A stretch of DNA of 64,000 bases. Source: Capronia americana. Taxonomy: Eukaryota > Ascomycota > Eurotiomycetes > Chaetothyriales > Herpotrichiellaceae. This document shows positions 34,531-44,864 of this stretch, one piece after another. Where the stretch lies: contig JADWQD010000017.1 of assembly GCA_016110215.1 (NCBI GenBank), forward strand, positions 496,001-560,000, in the 5' to 3' direction. Both the position numbers and the translations under genes were made by a program. Positions within the stretch are counted from its first letter, which is position 1. Every line of letters starts with the position of its first letter. The notes below the pieces were generated by a model, which saw only the letters and a program-made list of their open reading frames with translations, had not been told where the DNA came from and ran no database searches.

Positions 34531-34698
34531 CGAGTGGATAATAACGGGCAAGGCAACATCCCACGAAGCAACATCGGGGCGGACAAGGAGGGGCAGCGCC
34601 ACAACAGGAAGAGTAGTGATGAGGAGATGGGTTTTGACTGGGTGTGGAGTCAAGCGGACGAGGCAGCTGCTGGGGCATCGTGGTGGGAGAGGAAGTGA
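34041..34698 (+). CDS. Low-complexity gene interrupted by an assembly gap in a CAG/CAA repeat
   Basis: The N-terminus MAPSSNSSSNSNYANSNAQP starts at 34041 and runs in one frame up to the Ns. After the gap that frame gives polyglutamine and ends in PSG at 34541. A second frame, one base over, gives an Asn-Ser repeat and then a natural-looking end (NIPRSNIGADKEGQRH, SSDEEMGFDWVWSQADEAAA, ASWWERK stop at 34698). The gap (98 Ns) probably has an arbitrary length, so the two frames could be one gene. Before the gap the second frame is also open from 34090. Which frame is translated cannot be decided here. Function unknown. Confidence 0.45.
34341..34530. repeat. (CAGCAA)n repeat with assembly gap
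   Basis: AGCAGCA precedes 98 Ns at 34348-34445, and a run of (CAACAG)n follows to 34530. The true repeat length is unknown. Confidence 0.9.
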
Positions 34699-35779
34699 TT
34701 GGGGGGTTTGGGGGGAGATGCAGATTGTTGATTGCGGATTGCGGATTGCAAGTTAGATGGTAGGAGAGAAGGTTGAGCGCGGTGGAAGTCCGAAGGTCAA
34801 TGGCGGTGAGGTATTACGGCCGTGGCTTGCTTGCTTCTTGGGCTTTCTCGTGGTTGAGTCCTGTCTTTCATCAGATCGTCTTCAAATAGGCGTCATCTGG
34901 GCCAAGATATGGCTGGATCGATGGTCTTGCAGTGGAAACACAGTCTGCGGCTAGCATCACTGTCTCGATTCTTGTGGACGTGTCGGATAATGCGACCTTG
35001 GGTCGGGTGAGGTGTGTCAGGGCTGGGATAGGACTTTCGTTTGAGAGACTATAGTTATTGGTTCACTGGACATGCGAAGTAGATAGCAACAAAAATGGAT
35101 TGTGACATCGGGCGATTGATCGGTGGTATCTTCAGCGAGTTCCATTTTGAATCTGGCCTCTCTGCTCTTTCAGGGTCAAGTCCTGATGCTGATTGTGAAT
35201 CATTGCGGACCTGTCAGGTTAGAAATCATCTAACGCTCATTCACACGATGTTTATTCAGCGCGCGGCTATATCTGTTGCGGAGTACTGGTCATTCGTTAC
35301 CTGGGAGGATGTAGAAGGTGCGAACTCAGTATTTGGCAATGCGGTCTGAGGCAGAGATGGACAGTGTTGAGTCCTTGTCGCCTTGTCGTCTTGCGTCGGA
35401 GAGGCTGGTCCTCCCGCGAATGGTCTCGCAAACCATTGTGAACGATACCCGCTCACGTGCGTAGATCAAATACTGAGACTAGTCGCAATTTTTGGCGGTG
35501 GATGTTGGCAAATCTGAGAGCCGTGAAGGAGATATGGACTAGTTAAGTCGGACGGAGGATCTGTTGTGCGAAGCATGAAAGCAGGAGCGCGCAAGGCTGA
35601 AAAGTGGCGGGGTACAAAGTTATTCCGTACCGCTAGCGCGAACCTCCAGCCTTGCGCATATACCTTTCTGTTGTTGGTTCCGCAACTCACTCGAGCCCAT
35701 TTACTCCGGCTCAGCTGAGGTCTCTGGGCAGGGAGGCTATGTCGCCTTGTATTCTCAGCCTACAAGGAAAACGATCACG
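34699..35779. other. Intergenic region, 1.1 kb
   Basis: Short direct repeats of GATTGCG lie at 34726-34750. The rest shows no supported feature. It ends in the leader of the splicing-factor gene. Confidence 0.5.
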
Positions 35780-38401
35780 ATGACCCCTTCGGACCCTGAC
35801 ATTTCCGCCAAACTCTCCGCTCCTCCCAAGAAATCGATCTTCGAACGACAAAAGGCCGAAGCCGAAGCCAAAAAAGCGCGAGAGAAGGCAGAGACTGCGG
35901 CTGCCCTCGAGGATTTTGTCAAGAGCTTTGATGATGACGGAGATCAACTATCTGGCCAGCCTCCTAGGCCGGGAAGGGGGGGCTTTGGCGTTGGCGGCGG
36001 CGGTGGTGGTGGCTTCGGGTCCTCGGGACCGGGAAAACGACATTTCACAAGTTCAGGCCTGAAGAGCGGACCGGGGAGTCTGGGATCGAGTCCGTCTCTG
36101 CCCCGGAGCGGACCCGGAAGCTTGGGATATACGCCAGGGTTTGGAAAGAAGAGACATTACGATGAGTACGCGAGTCGACAAGATCGAGATCCAGATCACG
36201 ACCGAGATCGCCGGGAGAGGATGTTCTCTTATGGTGACCGGAAGGACGGTAGCAAAAGAGACACAAGCGCTTTCAGTCAAGAAGAGGATGAAGACATGAA
36301 GGATGCCGAGGAGAAGGCCGCTGCAAAACCGACTTTACACCTCTCCTCCCTCCCTCCGGGAACGTCGCCCGCTATCATCAAAGGCCTGTTTGCTCCCTCG
36401 CCGTTGACAGTTGAGAACGTGCGTATCTTACCGCCTCCGCCAGGCTCAGGCATGGAACGGAAGTCCACATCGGCAATTGTTACTCTCGCAGCTGAAACGC
36501 CGGCCACTGACATCGATACTATGGTGTCACACCTGCAGAACAAGTATCTTGGCTTTGGCTTCAACCTGTCTATCTCTCGCCATCTGTCCTCTGCGGCCTT
36601 GACAGGTGTGGGCTCACTCAGCAACAACACCCCTTCGTTCAGTCCCCACAATCTGCCCTTTGGCGCAAAACTCATCTCTCAACACAGCTCCCTCTCACGT
36701 GCTCCTCCACCTGGCCAAAGACCGGGTCGTTTCGCCCCACCGGTGTCGTATACCTCCTCAACACCCTACGGACCTCGCTCAGCAGCGAACAATTTACCTC
36801 CTACACAAGTTAACGTACAAATCCCAACCGACTTAAAAGAGCTGCGTCTGATCCACAAAACCATCGAAACCCTCCTGACTTACGGTCCAGAGTTTGAAGC
36901 GCTCCTGATGTCCCGGCCAGAGATCCAACGCAACGAACAATGGTCTTGGCTATGGGACTCGAGGTCCACAGGCGGAGTCTATTATCGCTGGCGATTGTGG
37001 GAGATTCTAACGGATGCAAAATCTCGTCGAAACGGTCAGGCGTTGTCAACGTACGGGTCGCGGAAACCACATGGGGACGTCCTTTTCGAAGGTCAAAGCA
37101 CCTGGGCGCCACCGAAGGAGAACCTCAAATTCGAGTATACTACTCACATTGAAGAGTTCATTTCCGATGAAGATTACAACTCATCCGACGAAGAAGACAT
37201 TGACGATGATAGAGGCGCCGGGCTGGCTGGACGATATCGTGATCACCAGAGAATAGGCGACGACGATGTTGCCGGTGCCACGGTGGATAACGATGGTCAA
37301 GGCTACCTCAATCCACTTGCGAAGACGAAACTCATACACTTGTTGTCTCGTCTGCCCGAATCGAACGCCAAGCTCCGCAAGGGAGATGTTGCCCGTGTGA
37401 CAGGTTTTGCCATTGAACATGCCGGAGCCGGAGCGAATGAAGTGGCGGAGCTGATCACGCAGAACGCGGTTCGACCGTTCCGTTACAGTGTCAAGCGGCC
37501 TCAGGAAGAAGACTTACATGGACCCGAAGACTCAGAGGGCGATGAGCATGAGAACGGGACTCCGAGGCAACTACTCGGCACCGAAAATGATAAGGAAATG
37601 TCGACCGAGAAGAAGGAGACAACAAAAGATAGTAGTCCCTCCTCTCTAGTTGCCCTCTACCTCATCTCTGACTTGCTCTCCGCCTCATCCACGAGTGGTG
37701 TCCGCCACGCGTGGCGATACCGCTCTCTTATCCAGCACCATCTGCTCCAGCAAAGGACATTCGAGGTCCTTGGCCAACTTCCCAAAAAGTACCAATGGGG
37801 CAAGTTGAGGGCGGAAAAATGGCGGCGACAAGTCCAAGTGGTGCTTGGGCTATGGGATGGATGGAGCGTGTTCGAGGAAGCGAAGATGAGGGAGATTGAA
37901 AACAGTTTCTTAAATCCGCCACTGACCAAGGAAGAGGAACAGAAACAGGCCGAGAACGAGGCAGAGGAAAAGAGAGAAAAAGAGAGGTCTGTAAATCGCT
38001 GGCGGAGTCTTGGTGACGCGAAGGACGAGAGCGGTGAAGGCGTTCACAGCAAGCCTACTATTCCCAGTGCTGATGCGCGGGAGATTGATGTGGAAATGAA
38101 CATGGACGGTTTACCGATGGCTGAAGACGACGATGATGATGGCGAAACAGTTCTGACCGATGAGAATGTTGACGGCGTCCCAATGGCTGACAGCAGTGAC
38201 GAAGAAGCTGAGCCGGCGCCACCACCGCCACCACCACCTGCAGAAGAAGACGAGCCTCCCGCAGAGTCACAGGAGGCGGATCCAACACCGAGCAGAGCTA
38301 CAGATCAGGAGACCACTGCAAAGCCTGCGCATGTGCCGTTGATGTCTCAAGGTCGCAGGGTTCGTCCAAAAGCTGTGGACTTCGACGATATGTTTGAATA
38401 G
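35780..38401 (+). CDS. SR140/U2SURP-like splicing factor (RRM, SURP and CID domains), 873 residues
   Basis: The ATG at 35780 (MTPSDPDISAKLSAPPKKSI) is the first in frame. The conserved N-terminal block KKSIFERQKAEAEAKKAREK is followed by a Gly-rich stretch and an RRM (TLHLSSLPPGTSPAIIKGLF). The SURP module (LRLIHKTIETLLTYGPEFEA, then SWLWDSRSTGGVYYRWRLWE) comes next. The CID-like domain follows (LIHLLSRLPESNAKLRKGDV, ... LVALYLISDLLSASSTSGVR ... WRYRSLIQHHL). The tail is acidic with a proline run and ends VRPKAVDFDDMFE. This is the layout of U2-snRNP-associated SURP protein. It should act in the nucleus in branch-site recognition. The single uninterrupted exon is unusual for this window but consistent throughout. 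Confidence 0.9.
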   Translation: MTPSDPDISAKLSAPPKKSIFERQKAEAEAKKAREKAETAAALEDFVKSFDDDGDQLSGQPPRPGRGGFGVGGGGGGGFGSSGPGKRHFTSSGLKSGPGSLGSSPSLPRSGPGSLGYTPGFGKKRHYDEYASRQDRDPDHDRDRRERMFSYGDRKDGSKRDTSAFSQEEDEDMKDAEEKAAAKPTLHLSSLPPGTSPAIIKGLFAPSPLTVENVRILPPPPGSGMERKSTSAIVTLAAETPATDIDTMVSHLQNKYLGFGFNLSISRHLSSAALTGVGSLSNNTPSFSPHNLPFGAKLISQHSSLSRAPPPGQRPGRFAPPVSYTSSTPYGPRSAANNLPPTQVNVQIPTDLKELRLIHKTIETLLTYGPEFEALLMSRPEIQRNEQWSWLWDSRSTGGVYYRWRLWEILTDAKSRRNGQALSTYGSRKPHGDVLFEGQSTWAPPKENLKFEYTTHIEEFISDEDYNSSDEEDIDDDRGAGLAGRYRDHQRIGDDDVAGATVDNDGQGYLNPLAKTKLIHLLSRLPESNAKLRKGDVARVTGFAIEHAGAGANEVAELITQNAVRPFRYSVKRPQEEDLHGPEDSEGDEHENGTPRQLLGTENDKEMSTEKKETTKDSSPSSLVALYLISDLLSASSTSGVRHAWRYRSLIQHHLLQQRTFEVLGQLPKKYQWGKLRAEKWRRQVQVVLGLWDGWSVFEEAKMREIENSFLNPPLTKEEEQKQAENEAEEKREKERSVNRWRSLGDAKDESGEGVHSKPTIPSADAREIDVEMNMDGLPMAEDDDDDGETVLTDENVDGVPMADSSDEEAEPAPPPPPPPAEEDEPPAESQEADPTPSRATDQETTAKPAHVPLMSQGRRVRPKAVDFDDMFE

Positions 38402-38861
38402 GAATCAGACAGCGACCCGAGTGTCCAAAATCAATGAATGAACCATTTCCGGCTTTGCTACGGAGCATAGCATGGTGCTTCTGCCCCTGCCTACGGCTGT
38501 GCCTACCACCCACTTCCCAATACCTCATGCGCCGATTATCTTGCGACCAGAAGTCAGCAGGTCGCTCATGCATGGGCCGAATATTCCCCTAGCTGAAATT
38601 AGCGCAGTGCAGTGGACGATGATGCCGGATTGTACTTTACTCAAAATCCTCCGCTGGTATGTCGTTTACGCCCCCCTCTATGGCTGGGATATCCCTCCTT
38701 TAATGGACTTCCATGTCACTCTAGGAGGACTAAATCACATCGATCAATATAAAATGATCTGGGCTTGACTTGTTCACGTCTGCGGGTGCTTCAGGAACAG
38801 TCGTGGCGACTATCAACAACTCCAAATCTTCATTATTGGGATCTTTGACCTGGTTTCTACA
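38402..38861. other. Convergent intergenic region
   Basis: 3' flanks of the splicing factor and the sugar transporter; no supported feature. Confidence 0.5.
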
Positions 38862-40613
38862 TCATTCCTGGTCCGCTTTTGCGCTGACAATCATCAATTC
38901 GATAGTCTGCCCCTCCCACTTACGAAACTTCCTGGCTGGGAGTTTCTGCTCGAACATCAAGTCAAGCTCGAGGGGTGTACGCCCGAGCATCTCTGGGACG
39001 AGGTACCAGAATGCCACGAACGTCAGCACGCACAGCCCCATCCAGACAAAACCGATTTTCGACCGCAGATTGCCCGCGTCGGCATTGTAGATGTAGGGAG
39101 TAACGGTGCTGAAGACGAAATTCGCCAGGCCACCCGTTGCCCATCCGATTCCTTGACTCCTAGCACGAAGCCGGAGAGAGGAAGCCTCGCCCCCGATCAC
39201 GTATGACGCTGGCCAGATGCCCAAGCAAATGGTGAAGGTGACGAGGTTCAGAGTCACCCCGACGTACCTGGTGAGATTTAGCATGCGCGAACAGGGAGGG
39301 GTGTCCTTAACTCACCATGGTGACACGGCGGAATCGAAGCATCCAGCGATGCCCACTGCAGAACTTGGTCAGCACATACCGATCCTGAACATAGCCAGGG
39401 GAATGGCAAATGTGACTTACTACCCAGCCACAGGAAAATCACCGGCGCCAGTGTTATGAGCGAAATCTTCCTCCGCCCGACAAACGTGAGCAGCCACATA
39501 CTGATGATGGTCCCGAGCAAGCCACCAACAATTCCGGAGATGAGAAATATCAAACTGTTCTCGGAATCCATGCCGGCAACCTGTATGAAGTAAGGGCCGT
39601 CGCCGAGGATAGGCAAAGCAAAGAGTTGCGGCATGACGGCTGCGAACATGACAATAATAGTGCGGCGTCTGTCAACACCCCTGAAGCAGTCAAGGTACTT
39701 GCTCTCATCAGAACTGGCCGACTCTTGCTCATGCAGGATGAGGGCCTGAAGCTGTTCGATGCGGCCTTGGGAATCTTCGCTGGCTCGGTCGAGCCGCTTC
39801 TGTGCTTTGAGTGCGGCATCCAATTTCCCCTGGCGGACAAGATGGATGGGGCTCTCGGGCAAGAGGACAGCGACTATCAGCGGCACTGCAGAGAAGGGCC
39901 ACTGTGAAATGATGCACATCCGGTATGAAGTTGGCCCTTCCACGTCCTCGGCGGCGAAGACGATCACGGCGGAGATGAGCTGGCCCAACAAGAAGAAAAC
40001 AGGGAAGAACGCAATGACCGGTCCCCGCAAGGTTGACGGCAAAAGCTCAGACATGTAAGTCTGGGTAGCAGTCACGACCACTCCAATAGCCAGTCCCATC
40101 AGCAATTTGCCCAGCAGGAATATCCCCTGAGGGCTTCCGCTGTACTGCGACGCCCAGATGACTGCGACGCCCACGCTCGAGGAGAGACTCCCCAATCCCA
40201 GAGAGAGACGGCGGCCGTAGTGGTCAAGGAGGACACCGCCGGCGAGGGCTCCCAGCATCATGCCGATGGGACTTCCGGCATTCCAGGCACTCATCCATTT
40301 GGACTCGATGATCCACTCCTCCTCGTAAAGCACGCCGTAGTCATGCCTGCGGACCACAATATCAGTTCGGGCCCGAAAGTCTGAACACAGGGAGGATGTA
40401 CTGGAATTCTGGTAGGGAAGCAAGGTTCCCGACCATTGCCATGTCATAGCCCCATAGCAATATCGCAGTCGTCAAGGCAAGGCAGTATCCTGCCACCTTG
40501 GGCCATTTCCGAAAAGCTTGCCACAGCGATAACTTTTCTGGAGCGGAAATCCCGGTCGGTGGAGCGTCTTCGACGTGCATCGCCGGCCCTTTGCTGGCGT
40601 CGCTAGCCTCCAT
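38862..40613 (-). CDS. MFS sugar transporter (sugar porter family), 527 residues
   Basis: Exons are 40613-40402, 40346-39421, 39355-39316 and 39267-38862. One exon is only 40 nt and codes MGIAGCFDSAVSP. Twelve membrane segments are expected. Family marks are LLWGYDMAMVG in TM1, WMSAWNAGSPIGMMLGALAG, LDHYGRRLSLG between TM2 and TM3, LPESPIHLVRQGKLDAA after TM6, and VPEMLGRTPLELDLMFEQ after TM12. This is the maltose/alpha-glucoside-like branch of fungal sugar porters. The substrate is unknown. It is divergent from a Zn2Cys6 factor (start 41725), a pairing that often means local regulation. Confidence 0.9.
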
Positions 40614-41724
40614 TGGACAGCCCTCGAAAAGGAGCAGGATCAGAAAGGCCGCTCCTCACAGTTGACAATGGGACGATAACGATGCAACAATTCCTGTTGC
40701 CTTCTGGTTATCGTGGGCCGACTAGAGATATCAGATTGACGGACGCGCAATCTCTCGAGGCGCAGTTCCACACAAATTGAAGGTGCTTGTTACAATTGCA
40801 AAGCTTCGAGAGGTCGAGAGACATAGTTCAGCTAAAACCTGGGGTAAGGTTCACACTCCAACCCCTTGTAGCAAAAGAGGTTGCTGCGACTTCGCAACTC
40901 CGAGCGGACTCGCAGTTGGCCTAACCCGTGCCCCTCCCCAGGGCTTGAGGGGGCGCGACTTGGCCTCAAAAGGCCAAGACAGGGATTGCGACTCGCGGAA
41001 TCGATCTGATGCGTCGCGTCTTCGAGTAAGACGGACTTGGCGCGTCGCAGAAATTCTTCAGACATGATATTCTGTATTCTAGAAGGTTGGGATTTGACGG
41101 TGGAAATGAGTACCGTAGGGAGCCTGACTTTGGGCCCCTAAAGCTTGGAGGTAAGCTTCCAACAGCCGAGGCATGATGGAGTCTTTGGCTTGGGGCGACT
41201 GGCAGAGCCGCAGGCATGGGTATGGGTACTGCTCGGTTATCACAACGTGAGAGATCTCGAAGACCTTGGAGGCATTCCACCTATCCGCCCACAGGCTTCC
41301 CGCCTGCAGAAGCTCAGGCCGCACAAGTGATGTGCAAAGTAGTAGGTAGGAACGAGGCTTCGTGCAGTAAGGGGCACTTTAGGCGGGCCCCCCTCTCCCT
41401 TGGGCTGGGGCGCCGGTGCGTCGTCACCAGACACTACCGAGTCCTTGAAGCTCGTACAAGCAATGCAAGGCCAAACTTGCCAAGGGAGGGGCTATTATTG
41501 GAAACCCGAAAGTCGAGCTTGCGTATGTAACGCATCGACCACTGCATTTTGCTCATGTCTGTGTGATAAGCATACATCTGGAAACGATGCTGCCTGGCGT
41601 AAGAGGTTGAAAAGCACATCTGTAGCCAGCAAGGAATGGCGCGGGCGAGAGGATGTCTGCGCAGCTGCAGCATCGCCAGCAATATTCTTAACACTGTGAA
41701 GAAAGCAAGTCGCGACCATTCGTC
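40614..41724. other. Divergent promoter region between MFS transporter and Zn2Cys6 factor
   Basis: 1.1 kb, GC-rich in places. Several short frames occur on both strands but none is recognisable. Confidence 0.5.
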
Positions 41725-43845
41725 ATGGCCGATATCTCTGAAGGCATCGCGAGGCCCAAGGGGCGAGTCAAGTCTTGTACTTCATGTCGCCAGGTAAAGG
41801 TACGGATTGAGGCCTATGATTTGATATCACGTTCATGCTGATGCGTGATCGCAGCTGCGATGCGATGCCGTGTCCAAGTTTCCTGCTGCTTGCTCAAGGT
41901 GCAAGGCACACGGATTGGACTGCAGGATCGACTCCAACTTCAAGCGGGTCAGCGTCAGAGGGTATGATTGCTCCCCGTGATGATAGGAGCGAGCGAATGG
42001 CCGATCGTGGCTAATGGGTTCCAGCCGCCTGGAGGAAATGTCGCGGAAGGTCAACAGTCTTCAGAATAACCTTTCGCACCAGACCCCCGAGTCGTTGTCG
42101 GCTGCGTCTTCTGTGATCCCCCTGGGCCCGGCAAGCACTAACTCAGCCACGTCCTTCTCCGGCGAAGACTGGCTGCTGCTCTCGGACTTTGACGCGAACC
42201 AGAACAGGAGCTGGTCTCTGGGAGACGTCGTACTGGGGTACCAGAACGTATCCGAGCTGTTGCACTTGTGAGTCTTGACAAGCATTCCTTTAATTTTGAT
42301 ACTGATGTCGGATGAGCAGCTACGCTCACAACTATTATGACCATCTACCGATATTCGACAGGGCGACGTCGATATCAGCACTGCATGACCCCAATCCCCT
42401 CCTGTTTTGGACCATCCTGCGGGTCGCCTGCTACCGGCACCCAAAGTTCAGCCACGTCTTCGAACTGAGCTCGCAGCCTTATCGGCATCTCCTTGTGAGC
42501 AATCTCATCGCAGTCATCCACGATTTCAGAACGATCCAGGCGATCGTCATCCTTTGCCACTGGCCAAATTCAGGCCCGAGACAAAGCCAAGATCCCAGTT
42601 GGCAATATTGCGGCATTGCGGTGAATGCGGCAATGCAGATGGGCCTGGACCAGGCACACCCGGAGAAGATCGCACCGGGGTTTCATGGCAGGTCGAATGT
42701 TCGTCAGATGAGCGTCTATTCGCGCCACATGACTTGGTTGGCGTGCTTCTATATCAGCACAAGGTACGCTACGACGCCCAAGCTTTTACGCGACCATGGG
42801 CTGACTTCTTCGCAGCCTCAGTGTATGGCTCGGCGTTCCACCCCATCTCTCGTCCCCCGCGCAATTGAATGCTCTTTCATCCACAGCTAAGGAACCTGAC
42901 GTGCCGCCGCACTTCATGGTGCAGATTGAAATACAACGCCAAGTCGTTCAGTACTCGACCTCTCTTGCCGGCGACGTCGACGCAGGCACCGCTTCCACTC
43001 TTCTAAACCTCTTCAACAACGAGCTGGACAACCTGCTCAATGCGTTTAAAGACATATGGTCCGCCAGGCTCGAGATCCAACTGCTGGGTGCCAAATTGTA
43101 TCTCTTCTCCTTATGTCTTACCGTCGTATCGAAACGGCGTACTCTCGTAGACGGAATGGCCAAGCAATACGTTCCTGACCCATCTAGGTTGCCGGTACAG
43201 CTTGGTCTCCCATCCGCGGTCTCCCTAATCCACAACATCTCCAAGTTGAACAAAGAGTCGCCAACGGAGGCGCATCGACCTGCATCTGGAGTGATCCATT
43301 ATCCAAAACAGTATTTCCGCCTGGTAGTGTTCGCCGTGGGGTTCCTGATGAAGTTCCTGAGCACGAATCCCAGCGCATCGCAGGAAGACAGAGAACTTGC
43401 AATCTCGCACATCACGACGGCGCACCAATTCTTCTCGAGCTTTTCCGGCGGAGAGGATTTCACCCGGGTTGCACAGGCGATTGAGGTCCTGGCGAAAAAC
43501 CTCCGGTCGGACAAGCAAGACGACTCGGATCCGATAAGGACCCGATCGGGTGCATCGTTGTTGTATAACATTTTCCAAAGGTTTAGAGGACCTGCGGACC
43601 GGCTCGGAGGAGAAGACAATACCACCATCACAGGAGAACCGATCGAGGCCGAGGCTTGGAGCAAACATCACGACGACGATGCTTCCAAAACCACGGCGCT
43701 TGGCACTGTCAATTCCGCGTCGTCCATGTGGACTCCGGCCGGGACCTATAGCGACATGTCAAGTTTCCAGCCAGGCTTGGAGGAGGGGCTCGACAATTTT
43801 CAGTGGATGTCCGATGATATGCTCTCGGAAATGTTCAGGTTGTGA
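41725..43845 (+). CDS. Zn2Cys6 transcription factor with fungal-specific regulatory domain, 632 residues
   Basis: Exons are 41725-41799, 41855-41961, 42025-42267, 42320-42763 and 42816-43845. The binuclear cluster is split by the first intron: SCTSCRQVK then LRCDAV...ACSRCKAHGLDC, with the six cysteines in correct spacing. A linker with LEEMSRKVNSLQNNL may form the dimerisation coil. The middle-homology region follows (YAHNYYDHLPIFDRATSISA, FWTILRVACYR, WQYCGIAVNAAMQMGLDQAH, FYISTRLSVWLGVPPHL). The acidic C-terminus ends FQWMSDDMLSEMFRL, a likely activation motif. It resembles regulators of the yeast War1/Leu3 type. The likely target is the divergent MFS gene (inference). Confidence 0.9.
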
Positions 43846-44864
43846 AAGCGGCGTATCATTGCCAACATGTAGGCCTGTTTGAAGCACAGGAGGGCTTCTA
43901 GAAATCTGTCAGCGTTCCAGTTCAGATATTGATTCGGTCAAAAGGAAGCCTCGGTCTCAAAGACTGGGAATATATGCGACAAGCAAGCCACAGCTCAAAG
44001 ACGAGGTAATATATGCGACAAGCAAGCCACGGTCTCAAAGACGAGGTAACACGAGATAATAGTGTATGACACTACTATTCCATCTCCCGCCAAATGATCT
44101 GGCCGCCACGCGACTCCACCGAGTCAAGCGGTTATGGTTCAAACCAGGGTAATTCACAAGTGTGTAAAATGGAATGGCATGGCATAGCATGCCGATTCGG
44201 AGTGTAGTTGTAAACATTTTGCTGGTTGAACCACCCTCCACACGCACAGTCGGCATATGGCCTACCGCACAGCTTTAATCGATCAATATCCTCCGAGGCA
44301 ATCAAGATCAGCAGCAGTGATTGGCCACTAATCTCAAACGATGGATCCCAAGGTCAGCAGTGACTGGCTCTAGTCCTTCCAAGGATGGAACGCCAGCGCT
44401 GCTCGAAAAGCGAGCATCGCGCTCCAGCGGCATGGCGATTGGTCGCACCATTGCGGTTTCGCCCCGACGAGCGAGATCCGGCTTTCAAACCACTACACGC
44501 ACAACACACACGACTGCTTGCCCTTGCCTTGGTCCGCCATCCGCCAAATGGGTTTTCCCACGGTTTGTGCTGGCGGGTGCTGGGGAACGGAAAATCCGAT
44601 CATCATGTGCGCGCGACGGCATCTTCGACTGTGGTTGTGGGCTGGACGTGAACGGCCCCGAGCTCGGTACGCTGTGCCCGCGACCGGGATGCGGGGGGAG
44701 GGACTGTGTATTTTGTATTCTCTTTAAAGGTGGGCGAAAGAAACTGATGCTGTTACTGTTGCTGTTGGTATGAAACGACATGACTATTCTTGCTTGAAAC
44801 ATCATCGTCTGCTAATTCCGGCGTCCTTCACAAAGCAACAACACACTCACATACATAGTCAACC
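43846..44864. other. Intergenic region with tandem repeat
   Basis: A tandem repeat lies at 43945-44050 (listed separately). The rest is the promoter of the AtuA-like gene. No gene is supported. Confidence 0.5.
43945..44050. repeat. 39-40 bp tandem repeat, about 2.6 copies
   Basis: The unit starts TATATGCGACAAGCAAGCCA and ends CTCAAAGACGAGGTAA. Copies start at 43971 and 44010, with a partial copy before. Differences between copies are one or two bases. Confidence 0.85.

Noticed and set aside
34170..34678. Minus-strand frames through the N gap giving polyleucine, polyalanine-valine and polycysteine
   Set aside because: They are translations of the CAG/CAA repeat in the wrong strand, bridged by Ns.
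44100..44260. Possible tRNA-like B-box (GGTTCAAACC) near 44130
   Set aside because: No matching A-box, acceptor stem or anticodon arm could be folded around it.
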